Assembly: GCA_003427395.1 (NCBI GenBank) | Contig: BFEA01000178.1 | Location: 1,308,888-1,338,932, forward strand | Source: Chara braunii | Taxonomy: Eukaryota; Streptophyta; Charophyceae; Charales; Characeae | Length of the DNA stretch: 30,045 nucleotides | Reading direction: 5' to 3' | In this document: piece after piece, positions 18,407 through 29,514 of the stretch | How positions within the stretch are numbered: position 1 is the first letter of the stretch | How the letters are laid out: every line of letters starts with the position of its first letter | Notes under the pieces: model-generated | The model's database searches: none | What the model saw: the letters and a program-made list of their open reading frames with translations, nothing else | Told to the model about the DNA's origin: nothing | Position numbers and translations under genes: made by a program

Positions 18407-18895
18407 GCCTTTATCACAAGCGGTTATCGGGTAGCTGAAAATTCAGGAATGCAAATTCTGAAGTGAGAGTTTTGGGCAGTCTGAAAATCTTGAATGGTTC
18501 TGAAGTGGTGAAAGGTCTGAAGACCCTGAAAACCACCTGTTTAGGCAGGCTGTATCCTGAAGTGGTGAAGGGTGTCCTGAAGTGGTCAAGTGAAAGTTTT
18601 GGATAGTCTGAAAATCCTGAATGGTCCTGAAGTGGTGAAAGGTCCGAAGACCATGAAAACCACCCTTCACCACTTGAGGATGCAGCCTGCCTAAACAGGT
18701 GGTTTTAAGGGTCTTCGAAGCTTTCACCACTTCAGGACCATTCAGGATTTTCATACCTGAATGGTCCTGAAGTGGTGAAAGGTCCGAAGACCCTGAAAAC
18801 CACCTGCTTAGGCAGGCTGCATCATGAAGTGGTGAAGGGTGTCCTGAAGTGGTGATGAAAAACACGACCGTTGTTAACTTTTTTTCGCCTTTATC
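18407..18895. mobile_element. 471-bp hairpin-rich insertion with 9-bp TSD
   Basis: GCCTTTATC at 18407-18415 is repeated exactly at 18887-18895. The insert (18416-18886) is absent from copy 2, which reads straight through from the equivalent of GCCTTCAAC into CCCATAC. Inside, arms of about 55 bp at 18609-18663 and 18698-18753 form a near-perfect palindrome, and related direct units lie at 18476-18595 and 18758-18860. No clear terminal inverted repeats are seen. A 9-bp TSD is typical of Mutator-like elements, but without TIRs the class is open. Confidence 0.85.
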
Positions 18896-19113
18896 CCCAT
18901 ACAAAAACTTCTTACCGATCCGCGCCCAGGATATTCGAGGCGTCAGGTGACATCGTGTAAGGAGACTACGCCCTGCATGTTGTGATATGACTGAACGCGA
19001 AGGAAGTTATGGGGATCGATATGGCTTTCCTTGAACGATTAACCCAAACCATCTCTTTACCACCTCCGACCTCCATCCCACTCTTCCCCATCTCTTTCTC
19101 CCCTCTTCGCAAC

Positions 19114-19120
19114 TATAAAA
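19114..19120 (+). promoter_or_regulatory. TATA box-like sequence in duplicated copy 1
   Basis: TATAAAA in the context CGCAACTATAAAACCCGC. The copy 2 equivalent is TATACAA (20069-20075). Downstream sequence CGAAAAACTCTCTCTCAA is conserved between copies, so a promoter may have existed in the ancestor. Confidence 0.45.
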
Positions 19121-19551
19121 CCCGCACGCGCGTCCGAAAAACTCTCTCTCAACCCATCTGCTAGCTTCAGGGAGGTCAGGGCTAGGTGATGTGCAAGTAG
19201 CAAGTCAGAAAGTCCTGACAAGCTGATTGCAGTGTATGCAAGGTTGTGCGCCAGGTGGTCATGACGAACTGCGAGATTTGAGCAAGTTGATGCAAAAGTT
19301 GAGATCGTGGGGTGACAAATGTTGTGGTATGGAGGTTGGTATGTGACGACATGGATCCTCAATACCGTAGTAAGAAGGGGGGGTGTGTGTACAAGTGGTT
19401 GTATGGCCAGGGACCACTATCAAAGAACAGAAGGCCGATGCACATTGATTATCAGATTCTCCCTCTTTTGACTCTTAAAAGCTAAGCCCACGACGAGTAG
19501 CCGGTTGTTGCCCTCCCCGCCCTCTTTCAAACTTGTTTATATATTATCAAC

Positions 19552-19553
<2 letters not shown>

Positions 19554-19628
<75 letters not shown>
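19554..19628. repeat. (CT)n microsatellite
   Basis: 75 bp of uninterrupted CT at the upstream boundary of duplicated copy 2. Confidence 0.98.
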
Positions 19629-19630
<2 letters not shown>

Positions 19631-19639
19631 GGTGTTTTT

Positions 19640-20311
19640 TCTTTTTTGCATCGGCGCCATGCATGCAAGCTTTCCCCACTTCCTGCTACGACCCATGCAA
19701 TCTTCACCCTTCCTCTCTTCGCACCTCCCCTCCACACGTACCTGTTTTCAATCCCATCTCTCTCCGTGCTTCTCCCCAAGTCCTTCTGGTCTAAATCTTA
19801 AACATGTCTCACTCCACACTACTCTTAGCGCTCTTCTGCTTCCCGCCTTCAACCCCATACAGGAACTCCCTACCGATCCGCCCCCAGGATATTCAAGCCG
19901 TTAGGTGACTTTTTAGGAGGCTACTCCCCCCACGCTGTGATCTGATTGGCTGCGAACGAGCTCACAGGGATCAATATGGCTCTCCCCGGCTGATTAACCC
20001 ATACCCTCTCCTCATCCCCTCCTACCTACACCCCTCTCTTCCTCATTTTCTATTCCGCTCTTCACAACTATACAACTTGTGAGTGCATCCGAAAAACTCT
20101 CTCTCAATCCATCTGCCAGCTTCAGATGTGCAAGTAGCGAGTCCGGAAGTCTTGGCTAAGTGATGTGCAATTAGCGAGTTAGAAAGTCCTAACGAGTTGA
20201 CTGCACTGTATGCAAGGCTATGCGCCACGACGAACTGGGTGATCTGGGAAAGTTGGTGCAAAAGTTGAGTAGGCGGGTTGACGATCGATGTGGTATGGAG
20301 ATTAATACGTG
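19640..20311. repeat. Duplicated segment, copy 2 (empty site)
   Basis: Same-orientation paralogue of 18193-19362. It lacks the 471-bp insert, giving the pre-insertion sequence. Its far end meets the decayed RT frame at about 20312. Confidence 0.85.
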
Positions 20312-21506
20312 AAAAGAAAATGAAAACTTTGTCGGGAAGAATATAGCAATAATCTTGTACGGAATCAATGATCCACCATACCGTTGTGCTGAGACCATGA
20401 AACCGACGCAGGCCATCAGTGATTTCCTTACAGCAGACTTTGACAAGGGGAATTAACGACTTGATTATAGAATCACAAAGGGAGGCTACTGGGGTGAGGA
20501 AGGTGTTAGCCGCATTGGTCAACCATCAGAAGGTCTTTTTGTGATGTTTATAAAGGTCCATGAGGTAAGGCAATTTTTCAGGGCCCATGGGAATGCGTGG
20601 CAAAATCAAAGTTAACGATTGGGTAGCTTCATCAAAAATGAGCGTTCCATTACCCTCCAGTCTCTCAAAATCGGTACCCGATAACCTCTTTAAAACAAGT
20701 TTCCTAATCAGATGCATACAACAAAAAAAGGGGGTATTAGCAGCCTTATCCGTCCTAAAGATAAAAAAATGTTTAGTTAAAAAGCTAATTTCAGACCTCA
20801 CAGAACTTACGTCCAGTGAATAGGGCGGATCAGAATGGCCCCTGAGGCCTAGGGCCGCAATCTGAATAGAAATCTGCTTCTTAACGAAGGCAGTGGCTAA
20901 GTTTATTGACACATGCGGAATAAACACCCTACTCTGCATGTGTTCCACGACGCATTCCCACGATCTCAAAAACTATTGGGTTGCTTTCACAGCCGAGCGG
21001 GGCCGAGGGGGGATGTGGTTTAACCCCTGAGAGAGGAGATCAATCAACTGAGGGTTGTGAGAGATCGAAGGATCCATTGTGAGAACATGCAAAGATGGCA
21101 CAAAAAAGGGTTGGGCCATAGCCACAATTTCAGCTGCATGAAAACAATGAAATCTATTCGATATACAAGGACACGAAGCACAGTCATTACGAAAATCAAT
21201 CCATTGTTCCAAAACAAAATCCACGAAGATGAAAGATGACCTGTACACGAGCGAGCTCAACGGCTCATGGTAAGTCCAACCAAAGACCACAGTCGCAAGG
21301 AGGATAATTGCAGTTGTCGGGAAGAAAATCTCAAAAGATTTCTCAAGAATAGGCCTGAAACGGAATGTCTCCGTTGCCCTATTCTCATACTTAGTATGGA
21401 CATAGAACTCCGCACGCGGTGAAGGAGCATCTGTCCACCTATTCCTGCCAGCCTCATCAAGTACCATGTTGCCCTTCTCCACCATTATTGCCTGCATACC
21501 ACACAT
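20312..21506 (-). pseudogene. Penelope-like RT fragment, N-terminal part, decayed
   Basis: One continuous minus-strand frame broken only by TAG (20973-20975) and TGA (20526-20528). Motifs resemble the pre-RT and finger region of Penelope-type RTs: HVLTMDPSISHNPQLIDLL, then SQGLNHIPPRP (family: ..L..LL.KGL.F.P); RTDKAANTPFFCCMHLI (family: ADKA.NN.V.VCK..Y); LPYLMDLYKHHK (family: LPYLY..PKLHK); and VWWIIDSVQ..LPDK. Catalytic palm motifs and the GIY-YIG domain are absent because the frame stops matching at the duplicated segment near 20311. Family assignment is from remembered motifs only. Confidence 0.5.
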
Positions 21507-21583
21507 AAAACGAATTTATAAGCACTGTTAGCATGATTAGACAAATATACACACATAAACATCGGAACCCACTAAAGCGCATA
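21492..21583 (-). other. Possible intron with 3' splice site
   Basis: On the minus strand a T-rich stretch ends GTGTGGTATGCAG immediately before GCAATAATGG, where the downstream coding frame becomes clear. This fits an AG acceptor at 21492-21493. The matching donor was not identified; AAG/GTTGGC near 21625 is one candidate. Confidence 0.35.
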
Positions 21584-23061
21584 TCATGCTCTAAGACCGA
21601 AACAAGATTCTAGTCGATGTGCCAACCTTGGCGACCCTCGGCCGCTGCTTGCTGGACGTAGAATCCAGGTTATCCTCGTGAAACAAAATAGCCGAGTTGG
21701 GAGAGGTTCCTCTGCCAATGCCTCATCACGCAGCGGTCTAACACAGTAGGAGAGAGAAGTGTTGCACTGACGCTTTGCTGGACGAGCATCCCTAGCAGGG
21801 GGAGCCTTGCACTTCGATGGACTGTTGAGATAGCGATCCGGGAGGATTAAGGAGGCCATCCTCCGAGGATATTTCCTCATTATGAGAACCTCATCATCAA
21901 GATTTTTTTCCTGCCTCGTTGCAGGATTGGCCACGACCACGTGCGCCATCTTAACCATGATGTCCCTCATGTGCGAGAAAACCGCACTAGCAAGGATAGG
22001 CGTACGCCAAGTTTTCTTCAAGAAATTCCTCATTGCCCTCATTCTCGCTCGAAGAGTTGGGGCGGCAGGAAACACGTAATCAGGATTAGCAAGCATGTAC
22101 CACAACACCTGGCCGAACCACGTAATATTGGACTTACAATCCTATTTGCCCAGCTCCTGACATCTGCACTTCAAGTATGGCCTATGACATTCCAAATTCT
22201 TTTGAGCTCAGCGAGCGATGTCTGCCCCTTGGGCGGGTAAAAGCCCTTGATAGCCAGGGCGGTAGAGGAGACAGTACACTTGAGAGGATCAAAGTGGCCA
22301 ACTATGGGAAGCTTCATGACCTCCGTCGTCTGAGGGTATGGTCCTTTAATCACCTCATTATTCTCATTGAGAGCACGGTCACAACAGAGATCCACTTCAG
22401 CCGCAGTGAGGGTTGCCAACAGTCTATACGCATTAATACTGATAGGTGCTAAATGATTAAATGTATCAAAATCCCAGATCTTGTCCCTCTTGGCCCTAGC
22501 TTTCGACTCTATCCACCTAGCCGGTGCAATGGGAAGAAAAACGTTGCGGACAAACTTGTTGACACCGCTAGTCTTCTCCTTTGCCAATCCCACAACCAAT
22601 TATGCACTAGACTCCGCTACAAACTTCGTGTGAAAGACCCTCTCCTCCTCAGTAAGAGGGCGGCCGTCGTCTTCATCTGAATCAAGCTCAGAGCCACAAG
22701 GGTCTAGAGGGAGGGGTTGGGCGAGATCAGCATGGAACTCCGAAACAGTATTCCATAACTCAACAAGAACCTTCTCTTTCATCAAAACCTCGTCGGTAAT
22801 CGTAGCCTCGACCAAAAGGTCCTCATGAGCCATCTGGTGAGCACCGAGGATATAACATCTCGACATGTGTGGGAAGGATTCCTTGTCATGATTAGAGGCC
22901 CACATGAGGTCATCCCATTCGTTGAACGCCAACACCGAGATGAGAGGGGGATGGGGGGGAGGGGTATGCAAAGAATTCTCTCTGACGAAATCGAGAACAC
23001 TCGGATGCGTTAGAGAAATTAACGCCTGAGCCGGACGGGAAGGAGGTTCAAACTGTCCCAT
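21584..23061 (-). pseudogene. Unrecognised protein-coding remnant, possibly 5' part of the RT gene
   Basis: Begins MGQFEPPSRPAQALISLTHP at 23061. The frame continues through an in-frame TAA (22600-22602) to about 22175, where the match shifts frame and continues as SNITWFGQVLWYMLANPDYV. Composition is protein-like (acidic GSELDSDEDD patch, later KR-rich). No family is recognised. Same strand and close spacing to the RT-like frame suggest one original gene with an intron near 21490-21625. Confidence 0.45.
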
Positions 23062-23723
23062 CCATTCTTGCTCACCCTAAATCAGCTCAGAGTACCATCC
23101 ATTCGAGAAGGTGGGCTTCTGTTACACAACAAACAAATAGCAAAGTGTGAGCACATAGAACTTATGGACATGATTCGAATCAGCCAGTCAACACCACATC
23201 AATTCCCCGAGGATTCATACCAAAGGAAAGCTGAATAACTTATGAACGAAATCCTATTAATCAAGCTACCGCAAGACAGCCCGGCAAGGGGGAGTCAACC
23301 TCCCTGCTGGTAAACGGGTGGGAAAAAGTGCCCTATGAGTGTGGAATATGATACGAAACACCCACGCGAATAGGCATGGCGGACCGCTTGACAAACCCCC
23401 AGCAGGGGGCAAAACAGTGGGGATTAAAAGAGGCTACAAAAACACTTTCCCATATCAAACTTTGCTCAAATAAACCACCAATAATACGCTACTTGTTCAC
23501 AGGGCTACAGAAAACCACCTCGGATCAAACAGATGACATGATCAAAATGCAGGGGCGCATAGGCATGCAAGACAACAACGCAACAAGAGCTTAGGAAAAA
23601 AAACAACGAGAAGGGCAGACTCCAGAAGTGCAGGGAGGGAGGAAGAGGAAGAGGAAGACTTAAAGAGGAAAAAGGGAAAGAAGAAAAGAAAGTGCGGCAG
23701 CTTATGAGGAAATAAGCTCCAGA
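23062..23723. other. No gene recognised
   Basis: Mixed-composition DNA upstream of the 23061 start. Ends in purine-rich sequence leading into the compound microsatellite. Confidence 0.4.
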
Positions 23724-24550
<827 letters not shown>

Positions 24551-24856
24551 CTATCCCATATCTAGTCCTCGAAGAAGAGTAAGCATAACAATCATGCCAA
24601 ATTGATCCTTCCCCAAATTAATCATCGCTGCTCCTCGCGCACAACCTTTCGCCAGGAGATGGAGACAATCATGCCAAAGCGTTTGTGCCTGCTGCCAGTC
24701 GATGTATGTGTCCAGCTCCACCTTCGGCCCCTGCTCGAAAGGCTCGACAACCTCCTGCATGTGCTGTAATAGCTCCTTCACCAACCCGACCACCGAGGTT
24801 GCCCCCCAATCAACCTCGAGCCCAGGTAGGGGTTGGGGAGAAAGAATAGAGGCCAT
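24551..24856 (-). CDS. Hypothetical ORF or exon, 101 codons
   Basis: Starts MASILSPQPLPGLEVDW and contains a plausible amphipathic run, VVGLVKELLQHMQEVVEPFE. Composition is protein-like, with no low-complexity tract. No family is recognised. It may be a first exon of a minus-strand gene or a transposon fragment. Confidence 0.28.
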   Translation of the reverse strand: MASILSPQPLPGLEVDWGATSVVGLVKELLQHMQEVVEPFEQGPKVELDTYIDWQQAQTLWHDCLHLLAKGCARGAAMINLGKDQFGMIVMLTLLRGLDMG

Positions 24857-25841
24857 AGCTCACATTATTTCTCGACCATTATGTAGCCTAGATAGCCACG
24901 CATTAGCCTCCAGTCGCTGCCCCTCTGCGGAAGCCATCGTACTCTCTCATTGCATCTCTCTCCTCTTGGCCACCACTCCCCCAACGATCGCCAGTGCTAT
25001 CTCTCCACTTCTATGTGTTCTCCCGCTCCTGGAGTACTCCTTAACGCACAAGGGCGCCCGCTCGACGCTAACTCCGAGGTGCTTCCACCTCCTCCATTTT
25101 GCCGCCATGTCTGACCTGCCAAATGCTCGTTTGTTTGACCTTACTCCTCACGGCGATGGTGTTAACGTTAACCAGTCTTCCTCGATGCTATCGAGGTGAT
25201 GGGTGTCATGCCCGGCGGACCCGCCGTCCGGTATGCTACCCGCGCACTCGCGGTCAATGAAGCACAGGTTGTTGTAGAGGTGGGATACAAGACAGGTGGC
25301 AGTCACCCACAGTACTCGGCCACTCGGTTGTCCAGATGAACCCCTCTAAAGACCAAACCCACCCTTCCTCTCATCTTTTTGACCTGGCGCACCGCTACAC
25401 CCCCCATCCTACCCTAGTGTTAACCACCCTGCAGGTTGATTTCAAACAAGAAAGGGAAGGTTACTGCAAATTCCGAACCCCGGGGGGCCTCTGGCCCCTG
25501 AAAATGGCATCGCAAATAAGTAACTTAGGGAAATGAGATCCTGGTGTGACTATCCCTCAACACTATTTTTTTGTGATTTTGGGGATTATGCGGAACTCGT
25601 ACCGCAATGTGCGTGTACCCTTAGTATGCCCTAAACTGTTTATAGGTGTACCAACTGAGGGCATACTCACACTGCGATCCCAGGGTAGGGCCGATTTGAG
25701 GTTTTGGGCATGATTAGCGTCACATGGATGTACCTTTTCAGGGCATGGTCACACTACGTATCCAAAATTGGAGAGAAGGTTAACAAATGTCTCTATTTTC
25801 AGGTTATTTTCATGTGCTTCACACGGGTGTGAGGTACTTCG
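24857..25841. other. No gene recognised
   Basis: A plus-strand frame at 24702-25199 has no motif. The words GGGCATACTCACACTGCG and GGGCATGGTCACACTACG at about 25652 and 25743 are a short diverged repeat. Confidence 0.4.
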
Positions 25842-26530
25842 ATGGGAAACATGAAACTGCTTTCAGAAGTTTCAGCCACTTCAGGTCATTTCAGAGGTTT
25901 CAGATTCCCACCTGAAACTCCTGTAATGACTTAAAATGGTTGAAGCTTTTGGAAGCAGTTGCAGATCCCCCCATCCAAGCATGGGGGGACCTGAAACCGC
26001 TTTCAGAAGCTTCAGCCACTTCATATCATTTCAAAGGTCTCAGGTCTCCCCACGTAAAACTCTTGAAATGATTTGAAGTGTCTGAAAATCTGAAAGTGGT
26101 TTCAGATGTCCCCGTCCAACCACATCCAACCATTTGGATGGGGGGACCTGAAACCACTTTCAGAAGCTTCAGCCACTTCAGATCATTTCAGAGGTTTCAG
26201 GTCTGTCGACTTGAAACCTCTGAAATGATCTGAGGTGGCTGAAAATCTGAAAGTGGTTTCAGATACCCCCATCCAACCATTTGGATGGGGGGACCTGGAA
26301 CCACTTTCAGAAGCTTCAGCCCCTTCAGATTATGTCAAAGGTTTCATGTCTCCCCATTTGAAATTTATGAAATAATATGAAGTTGCTGAAAATTTGAAAG
26401 CGGTTTGAGATGCATCAATCCAACCATTCGGATGGGGGGACCTGAAACTGCTTTCAGAAGCTTCAACCACTTCAGGTCTTTTCAGAGGTTTCAGGCCTCA
26501 ATACCTGAAACTCCTTAAATGACTTAAAGT
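25842..26530. repeat. Tandem array of ~147-bp hairpin units
   Basis: Units begin with ATGGG(GGG)ACCTGAAACC-like sequence at 25842, 25981, 26138, 26285 and 26432, giving periods 139, 157, 147 and 147. Each unit is itself an inverted repeat: in the 26138 unit, ACCTGAAACCACTTTCAGAA and its continuation to about 26204 pair with 26209-26275, arms of about 60 bp with few mismatches. A linker near CCAACCATTTGG separates the units. A degenerate extra unit may lie at 26595-26712. Confidence 0.9.
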
Positions 26531-26746
26531 GACCCACAACAACATTGAATCAAAACAAAAATAGGCAAAAAAAATAAAGAAAAAAACATAAAATCTGACC
26601 TTCAAACCACATGTAACTCCTGAAATGGCATGAAGTGTCTTCATGTCATTCCCGTGATTTCAAACCTTTCCTAACAGACTTTAGGATCTTTCATTCTGAA
26701 ATTTCAGGAGGTCGTTAACCACTTGTGCAAAATTGTATTGTCTTAA

Positions 26747-26946
26747 ACCACCAGTATTTGGCCCAGTTATTGATGTCAAGCCGGGAAACGCCCTGCGCGC
26801 CAGGTTTGGCCGAGCCGCCGCCACGTCGTTTCACTTTCATTTTGGTTGGCACCTCCAGCCAATGTGGTCCGGTAGGCCGAGCCCATTAGTCGCAACACGT
26901 TAACGAGAAACGCCCGCGACCGATGAATGGGCCAATTACTGGTGGT
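26747..26946. mobile_element. MITE copy 4
   Basis: 200 bp with ends ACCACCAGTATTTGGCCCAG and GGGCCAATTACTGGTGGT. TTAA flanks on the left (26743-26746) and, after one extra T, on the right (26948-26951). Best preserved of the ~200-bp form. Confidence 0.87.
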
Positions 26947-27223
26947 TTTAAAATATGGGATGCCTGATTTGGAAAAATAGTGGCTGGACCAGTCGCACTG
27001 CTTCCCCATTTTGCAACAGACAAGGTTGCGGCCGTCTGGATTTTGGGTCCTCTTCGAATGCGTCAGTCACACTGCGAGATCGCATTTCCTGGCAATATCT
27101 TCGTCTTCGAATTTCTTTCCATTTCCAGGAAAAGATTGTACTTTGCTGGTCACATGGCACCATGTACAAATTGTGCAAGAACTTTTGTGAATAAATTTTC
27201 AAAAATTATCGAAGAAAATACTA

Positions 27224-27312
27224 AAAAATAAATATGGCATTTGCTGTCACCTCCATCTCTAGAGGTGACCAGAAAATCCTTTGCTCCGCGGCTTCCCAGG
27301 CCGCTGACAAAT
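27224..27312. repeat. CACCTC..GAGGTG palindrome repeat, copy 2
   Basis: Resembles 16664-16745: AAATAAAT, then CACCTCCATCTCTAGAGGTG, GC-rich middle, and TGACAAATGG. The palindrome arms are kept while the centre differs. Confidence 0.5.
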
Positions 27313-27360
27313 GGCCACACCAAGAGTATATTTGGTACTTTGGCAAATCTATGGGCATAC

Positions 27361-27700
27361 TAGAGAGCGCAAACGGGTAACCGTTACCCGTACTCGGTCG
27401 TCCCCAACTGTAACCACCAGGTTACAGCTAGGTATGGTACCCCTTCCGAAGGGGGAATTGGGTATGGGCAGACACAAACAAAAGGTGGTGGTTGTTAGGG
27501 CAGGCAGAATTGCCCTTTTAAGAGTTCATGGGTTGGTAGGGACAGGTAGGGGTAGAGGTTAAAAAAAAAAAAAACCGGTATGGGCGGCCAGAAAAAAAAA
27601 TAGACGGTCATGGGCAAGTACGAGTGGCCAAAAGCAAAAAAGGGTGGGTACGGGCGGGCAGAGGTTCCGATCTGGTAACCGTGCCATACCCGATGTGAGT
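27361..27700 (+). repeat. Degenerate G-rich GGTA/GGGCGG repeats
   Basis: Strongly strand-asymmetric, with repeated GGTATGGGCGG-, GGTCATGGGCAAG- and GGTGGGTACGGGCGG-like words and two A runs. A palindrome CGGGTAACCGTTACCCG lies at 27374-27390. Related in style to 28255-28680. Confidence 0.55.
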
Positions 27701-27900
27701 CTTGTAGCTTTGTAGGCTTTATATTTTTGCTCAAGCGTGACGCTTTTCTCATATTCCAAATTTCTCGCTTTCCCATGATGCAAACGTTTTTCTCGCAAGG
27801 GTGAATTTTATATCTCTTCATTTTTTTATTTTATTTTTCTTCAAATTTTCAAACTATTTTCATATGTGTGTAACCCTGTGTATTTAATATTATGTCTGTC

Positions 27901-27918
27901 CGTGTGTGTGTGTGTGTG

Positions 27919-27957
<39 letters not shown>

Positions 27958-28055
27958 GTGTGCTGTGCAACCCTGTGTATGTAATATTTATGTTTGTTTG
28001 TGTGTATGTGTGTGCATGCGTGTGTGTGTGCGAGAGTGTATGTGTGCGCGACAGA
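27901..28055. repeat. (GT)n microsatellite, interrupted
   Basis: GT-rich tracts at 27903-27954 and 27995-28050. A duplicated unit around them repeats GCAACCCTGTGTATGTAATATT-like text (about 27871-27893 and 27966-27989), so a ~95-bp block including GT was duplicated. Confidence 0.93.
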
Positions 28056-28254
28056 CAAAGGGTTGTTGTATTTGAAGATGCTATACAGGTTGCGTAGGAT
28101 ATTGTAGCACCAAATGCATCCATAGCAGCATCAGAGTGACCAGATGTAACAATTGTTGCTTTTGCGGCAGTAGTTGCAGGAGCTGCCACTAAAAATAAAA
28201 TAAAATAATAATAATATTAATAATAATAAAAATTACCACGTCAATCCTGTGACG

Positions 28255-28680
28255 TCTAGAGGGTTGGGAATGGTTGGGGGTGGTTCGGGACAATTAGGGG
28301 TGGTTAGGGGCGGTAAAAAAAAAAAAAAAAAAAAAACGAGTAAGGTTAGGNGCGGTTAGGGACAGTTAGGGGCAGTTAAGGACAATTAGGGGCGGTTATG
28401 GGCGGTTAGGGAAGGGTGGACAACGAGCACGGGTGGTTGCGGGTGGGTGCATATAATTATCGGTAGGTACGGGTCGGTACAGGTAAAGAAAACTTGGGTA
28501 GGGTAGGGTATGGGTGGTTAACAAACGGTTAAGGTTCAAGTGGCTTTGTGTGGTTCTGAAAAAAATTGTTCATGGGTAGGTATGGTCAGTTACATGCTGA
28601 AATGGGTAAAGGTCTGGCTGGCCAGGTATGGAGTGGGTATGGGCGGTTGGTTTTCAAAGAGGGTGTGGTTAGGTCAGATA
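28255..28680 (+). repeat. 10-bp GGTTAGGGGC-type minisatellite
   Basis: Successive 10-mers such as GGTTAGGGAC, AGTTAGGGGC and AATTAGGGGC, clearest at 28344-28412. A 22-base A run interrupts at about 28315-28336. An ambiguous base n is at 28351. The G-rich strand has the potential to form quadruplexes. It resembles, but is not, the TTTAGGG telomere repeat. Confidence 0.8.
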
Positions 28681-28688
28681 TAGGTATT

Positions 28689-28689
<1 letters not shown>

Positions 28690-28723
<34 letters not shown>

Positions 28724-28855
28724 AACGGGCCCAGTGCCCAAGGCTCCAATTATGAATTTGATTACAACATTTTAAACACACGCCTCTTCCCATTAGGGTT
28801 GGAAGAGCCTCAACCACTGGTCCCTTGGAGATAGCTTCTCTATATAACACCCATG
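28690..28855 (-). mobile_element. SINE-B copy 2, tRNA-like head and A tail
   Basis: On the minus strand it begins near CTCCAAGGGACCAGTGG and contains TGGTTGAGGC (A-box-like) and a degenerate GTGTTTAAAATG B-box position. It ends CCTTGGGCACTGGGCCC followed by a ~30-base A tail. The 3' end matches 3395-3420. No certain TSD. Confidence 0.55.
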
Positions 28856-28879
28856 TAGTATAGTGACGGGGCATTGGTT

Positions 28880-29510
28880 ATTTCCCTAGCGAGAAAGGAT
28901 TAACCCCGCTTTGTGCTAAAATCAAAGTCTGCCCTACTCACCTCCTCAATTATCCACTACACTCTTCTGCACGGTGAGGAGTAGGGGAGATACAAGTAAG
29001 GCAAAGAGATTAGTAACGGGGCAAGTCAGTTTAGTAGTTTAATAGTTTATTGATAGTTGCAATGAGCTTCCCCCCATGATCCTAATTAGCCATTTAACCT
29101 CACAAGTGAGGAAAGCTCTGTTGTAGAAAATTCAAACGAAATATCCACGTGGCAGAAGAGAAAACGATCATACGCACCCGTGGTGCCTAACCCCATTGCT
29201 TCTCCTCGGCCACTGCTCCCCTGGGGACAACTTCCCTGCATTGATTACTTCCCCAATGAGGAAGGATTAACCCCGCTTTGTGATGAATCAAAGTCAGCCC
29301 TACTCACCTCCACAATTCTCCTTTACAATCTTCTGCACATTGAGGAGTAGGGAAGACACAGATCAGGTAAAGAGATTATACGGAGCAAGCTAGTTTAGTA
29401 GTTTAGTAGTTTATGAATAGTTGCGATGAGGTTTCCCCCACGATCCTAATTAGCCACTAATCACACAAGTGGGGAAGACTCTGTTGCGTAAAATTCAAAC
29501 GACGTCTATG
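28880..29510. repeat. 367-bp tandem dimer
   Basis: AAGGATTAACCCCGCTTTGT at 28895 recurs at 29262. Alignment continues through CCTACTCACCTCC, GAGGAGTAGG, AGTTTAGTAGTTTA, GATCCTAATTAGCCA and TCACACAAGTG-like text. Each copy holds a short inverted repeat (CCTACTCACCTC with GAGGAGTAGG). No coding potential seen. Confidence 0.88.
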
Positions 29511-29514
29511 AAAC

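Larger units (their letters stand above)
18193..19362. repeat. Duplicated segment, copy 1 (with insertion)
   Basis: Diverged duplicate of 19640-20311 in the same orientation. Shared landmarks: GCGCCATGCATGCAAG, ACCGATCCGC, CCCAGGATATTC, CGAAAAACTCTCTCTCAA, GTGATGTGCAA and GTATGCAAGG. Copy 1 alone carries the 471-bp hairpin-rich insert at 18416-18886. A TATAAAA lies in this copy only. Confidence 0.85.

Noticed and set aside
18193-20311. LTR retrotransposon with two LTRs
   Set aside because: The two copies are same-orientation, but the space between is only ~280 bp and mostly microsatellite, with no primer-binding site, polypurine tract or pol.
20526-22602. Stop-codon reassignment, suggested by long frames crossing stops
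   Set aside because: All three stops (TAA, TAG, TGA) interrupt frames, frameshifts are also present, and in the LINE the stops fall where different amino acids are expected. Pseudogene decay explains this better.
25842-26530. CRISPR array
   Set aside because: Units are contiguous ~147-bp hairpins without unique spacers, in a eukaryotic context.
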